Under the pieces are notes generated by a model. It saw nothing but the letters and a program-made list of their open reading frames with translations. It ran no database searches and was not told where the DNA came from. A program made the translations under genes and the position numbers. A stretch of DNA of 6,944 nt from Bacillota bacterium (GTDB lineage: Bacteria; Bacillota; Dehalobacteriia; UBA4068), in assembly GCA_030528765.1 (NCBI GenBank), contig JAUMYD010000100.1, forward strand, positions 1-6,944, written 5' to 3'. This document shows positions 5,128 to 6,944 of this stretch, piece by piece. How positions within the stretch are numbered: position 1 is the stretch's first letter; every line of letters starts with the position of its first letter.

Positions 5128-5943
5128 ATGTTTGGCTTTGATACGCATATACATAGCAGCGCTTCGGACGGAGCTTTCTCTCCGGGGCGGTTGGTGGAAA
5201 TGATTAAGGAAAAGGGGCTTCCGGGCCTGTCCATTACGGATCATGATACGGTGGATGGGTATGCTGAGGCAAAAAAACGTGCTGCGGAGCTGGATGTTTC
5301 CTTTATACCGGGCATCGAGCTTTCTACAGAGCTGGGGGAGCGGGATGTTCATGTGCTGGGCTATTGGGTCGATGGGGAGCAGCTGATGGCTACCGGGCGT
5401 CTGCAGCGCCTGCATCAATCCAGAAGACAGAGGATCCAGGAAATCGTGCGCAAGCTGAATCAGCTGGGAATGGAGCTCAACGCGGAGGATATTTTTTCTG
5501 CTGCTCCGGCGCAGCGCTCCTTGGGGCGCCCCCATGTGGCCCAGGCCATGATCACAGCAGGCTATGTTTCCAATATCCGGGAAGCCTTCACCAAATGGCT
5601 GGGTCGGGGAAAGCCAGCCTTTGTCCCCCGGGAAAAAATGAGCCCGAGCGAGGCACTTTCCCTGATCCGCCAGTGTGGTGGCGTTGCTGCGCTGGCGCAC
5701 CCGGGGACCGGTGTGCCGGATAGCCTCATCCCCGCGCTGCAGCAGGAGGGCCTAGGTGGCATCGAGGTTTTTCACCCGGAGCATAACCGCATGGCAGAGC
5801 AGAAGTATCTGCAGATCGCCCGGAAGATGAAGCTGGCCGCCCTAGGTGGCTCTGATTTTCATGTTCCGGGCATTCGGGAGCTGGGCTGCCGGGTAAGCAG
5901 CATCAGCCAGTTGGAGATTTTGTCGCGTTACAGGCGGGATTGA
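5128..5943 (+). CDS. PHP-domain phosphoesterase, RNase AM / nucleoside-bisphosphate phosphatase-like
   Basis: A 271-residue protein with the full PHP trinuclear-metal set: His7 and His9 in DTHIHSSASDG, Asp14, Asp38, His39 and Asp40 in ITDHDT, Glu64 in PGIELST, His75 in VHVLGY, His191 in ALAHPG, and Asp243 and His245 in GGSDFH. Length and the middle insertion with RPHVAQAM (134-141) match the group containing E. coli YciV (RNase AM) and Chromobacterium CV1693. Those enzymes remove 5' nucleotides from short RNAs and dephosphorylate 3',5'-bisphosphates such as pAp. I infer the same class of substrate here; histidinol-phosphatase activity is less likely. AGGGAG (5116-5121) lies 6 nt before ATG, inside the end of the dipeptidase gene, and the two genes are separated by a single base, indicating translational coupling. 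Confidence 0.92.
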   Translation: MFGFDTHIHSSASDGAFSPGRLVEMIKEKGLPGLSITDHDTVDGYAEAKKRAAELDVSFIPGIELSTELGERDVHVLGYWVDGEQLMATGRLQRLHQSRRQRIQEIVRKLNQLGMELNAEDIFSAAPAQRSLGRPHVAQAMITAGYVSNIREAFTKWLGRGKPAFVPREKMSPSEALSLIRQCGGVAALAHPGTGVPDSLIPALQQEGLGGIEVFHPEHNRMAEQKYLQIARKMKLAALGGSDFHVPGIRELGCRVSSISQLEILSRYRRD

Positions 5944-6000
5944 TTTTTTCTCTGTGCATATACTAGAACGAAGCAAAAAGTATCTGCCAGGGAGGAGCCA

Positions 6001-6279
6001 ATGAAGAAAGATATGGAGTATCTGCCTGTAAGTGTGGAGCTGGAAAATTGCCGGAGACGAAATCAGGAGCTGGAAAGCAGGATCTCTGATTTGCGGATGA
6101 GCCGCCGGGTGCTGATGGATCTGCTTGAACATGCGCAGAGCAGCAGGCAGGCAGAGCTGGAAAGCCTGTGCAGGGAAAACAAACGTCTGCATAAGCAGCT
6201 TTCCTCCTGTGCCCGGCAGCTCTGGGCACGGAAGGGCCGTCTCACTCAGGCTGAAGGAGGAATGAAGCACGAAGTGTAA
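6001..6279 (+). CDS. Small coiled-coil protein of unknown function
   Basis: A 92-residue, highly charged soluble protein with no signal peptide or membrane span. From about residue 12 to 72 it is almost all helical, with leucines spaced as in a coiled coil and many Glu, Arg and Lys (VELENCRRRNQELESRISDL, then LRMSRRVLMDLLEH, then LCRENKRLHKQL). The block LRxSRRVLMxLLE looks like a conserved core; I believe similar short proteins occur in Negativicutes, sometimes under misleading initiation-factor names, but I cannot name a function. GGGAGG (5990-5995) lies 5 nt before ATG. It is 57 nt after the PHP gene and 13 nt before the CobS-like gene, so it is probably in the same operon. The last residues GGMKHEV follow an internal AAGGAGG (6254-6260), an SD-like site near an in-frame ATG at 6262. 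Confidence 0.8.
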   Translation: MKKDMEYLPVSVELENCRRRNQELESRISDLRMSRRVLMDLLEHAQSSRQAELESLCRENKRLHKQLSSCARQLWARKGRLTQAEGGMKHEV

Positions 6280-6292
6280 GCTGCGTTTAAGA

Positions 6293-6944
6293 ATGCTGGA
6301 TCTGGCTTTGTTGATCAATGAATTCACCCTGTTTTATCTTCCTGCATCTTCCCCCAGGGGGCGCTTGCCGCAGGCTCTGTCTCTGCTGCCCCTCCTGGCC
6401 GCTTTGAGCGGTGGGCTTTTGTGGGCAGCAGCCTGGGTCCTCTACCCAGGCTTTTTTCGCATATCCGCCATGCTTTTGCTGGGGCTGGATTTGCTTTGCG
6501 GCGGCTTCTACATAGTAAAGGAATGCATGCTTTTCGTGGATCGGCGGCTGCTTTCGCCGGAGCAAAAGCAAGCCGCCCTGGCTAGGAACCCTTTTTCCAT
6601 GGCGATCGCGATCTGCTGGCTGCTACTGCTTTACGGGGCTTACTTTGAAATTTTACGCTCCCGCTGCTGGGAGCTTCTTTTCTTTGCTCAGGTGTATTCC
6701 CGCTGGCTCTTCTGCTTCACGGTTCGGGCTCTGCCGGTTGCGAGGGAGTCTTCTCTTCGGTACGGCTTTTCTGCCCCTGCCTTTCTCTTTGCCAGCATCT
6801 GTGCTGCCCTTTTTTTGCTGCCTGCTGTTTCCTGGAAAATGGCGTTTTCTGCTTTTTTTTCCGCGGGCTTGCTTTTTTTGCTTTTGTCAGTTCTTTTTTC
6901 TGCGGCAGCGGATTTTCGGCAGCATCTTTATTGCAGCGCGGCAG
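6293..6944 (+). CDS. CobS-like polytopic membrane protein lacking the acidic catalytic motif (3' truncated)
   Basis: An open frame of 217 codons runs off the right edge without a stop. It is strongly hydrophobic, with likely spans near residues 28-50, 57-75, 102-121, 136-149, 160-180 and 184-204. The order of landmarks follows cobalamin-5'-phosphate synthase CobS, which joins alpha-ribazole and adenosylcobinamide-GDP: a short N-terminal LAL stretch, a Pro-Leu-x-x-x-x-x-Gly-Gly span (33-41), a Gly-Gly turn (70-71), a cytoplasmic loop with SPEQKQAALARNP (88-100), and a later YSRW (135-138) with ALPVAR (146-151). Where CobS has LHLDG...DTADG, this protein reads FYIVKECMLFVD, so most catalytic acids are absent. 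It may have lost or changed activity. ATG 6293 is the first usable start in frame after TGA 6263-6265, but it has a poor Shine-Dalgarno site; coupling to the upstream gene, 13 nt away, would be needed. Confidence 0.62.
   Translation, partial: MLDLALLINEFTLFYLPASSPRGRLPQALSLLPLLAALSGGLLWAAAWVLYPGFFRISAMLLLGLDLLCGGFYIVKECMLFVDRRLLSPEQKQAALARNPFSMAIAICWLLLLYGAYFEILRSRCWELLFFAQVYSRWLFCFTVRALPVARESSLRYGFSAPAFLFASICAALFLLPAVSWKMAFSAFFSAGLLFLLLSVLFSAAADFRQHLYCSAA

Noticed and set aside
5959..5964. TATACT as a -10 element for the coiled-coil gene.
   Set aside because: No -35 element at 16-18 bp and no exact TGN extension; TTGATT at 5940-5945 is only 13 bp away. Operon read-through from the promoter at 3324 is simpler.

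Overview
The window reads as a Bacillota (Firmicutes) chromosome segment of moderate GC. Strong Shine-Dalgarno sites, a classical intrinsic terminator and the protein families all fit. A member of the Negativicutes is my best guess, from the look of the small SRRVLM-containing protein beside a CobS-like gene, but that rests on memory of such neighbourhoods and not on a search. All supported genes are on the + strand.

Positions 1-525 hold the 3' end of a gene for a C-terminally membrane-anchored, Gly/Asp/Ser-rich protein, most like the tail of CotH-kinase-family surface proteins. Directly after it, with no gap, lies a broken tyrosine-recombinase C-terminus (541-728), the footprint of a lost integrative element. 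A stem-loop, a terminator-like hairpin and about 350 bp of unrecognised, probably decayed sequence follow. This accessory-looking stretch ends at a near-consensus promoter at 1247-1275.

From that promoter a short structured leader ends in an intrinsic terminator (1335-1363), which lies before the start codon of an MFS efflux-type transporter (1396-2670). The arrangement suggests transcription attenuation. Next come a monocistronic-looking ridA (2822-3196) with a textbook terminator (3211-3245), and then an extended -10 promoter.

That promoter probably starts an operon that runs out of the window: ymdB phosphodiesterase (3368-4150), an M19 dipeptidase (4203-5126), a PHP-domain phosphoesterase (5128-5943), a 92-residue coiled-coil protein of unknown function (6001-6279), and a polytopic membrane protein (6293 to the end). 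The last protein has the layout of cobalamin-5'-phosphate synthase CobS but lacks its acidic catalytic motif. Two of the enzymes (YmdB and PHP) belong to families that cut cyclic nucleotides, pAp or short RNAs, so part of the operon may serve nucleotide or RNA turnover. I see no CRISPR array, tRNA, rRNA or intact insertion sequence.
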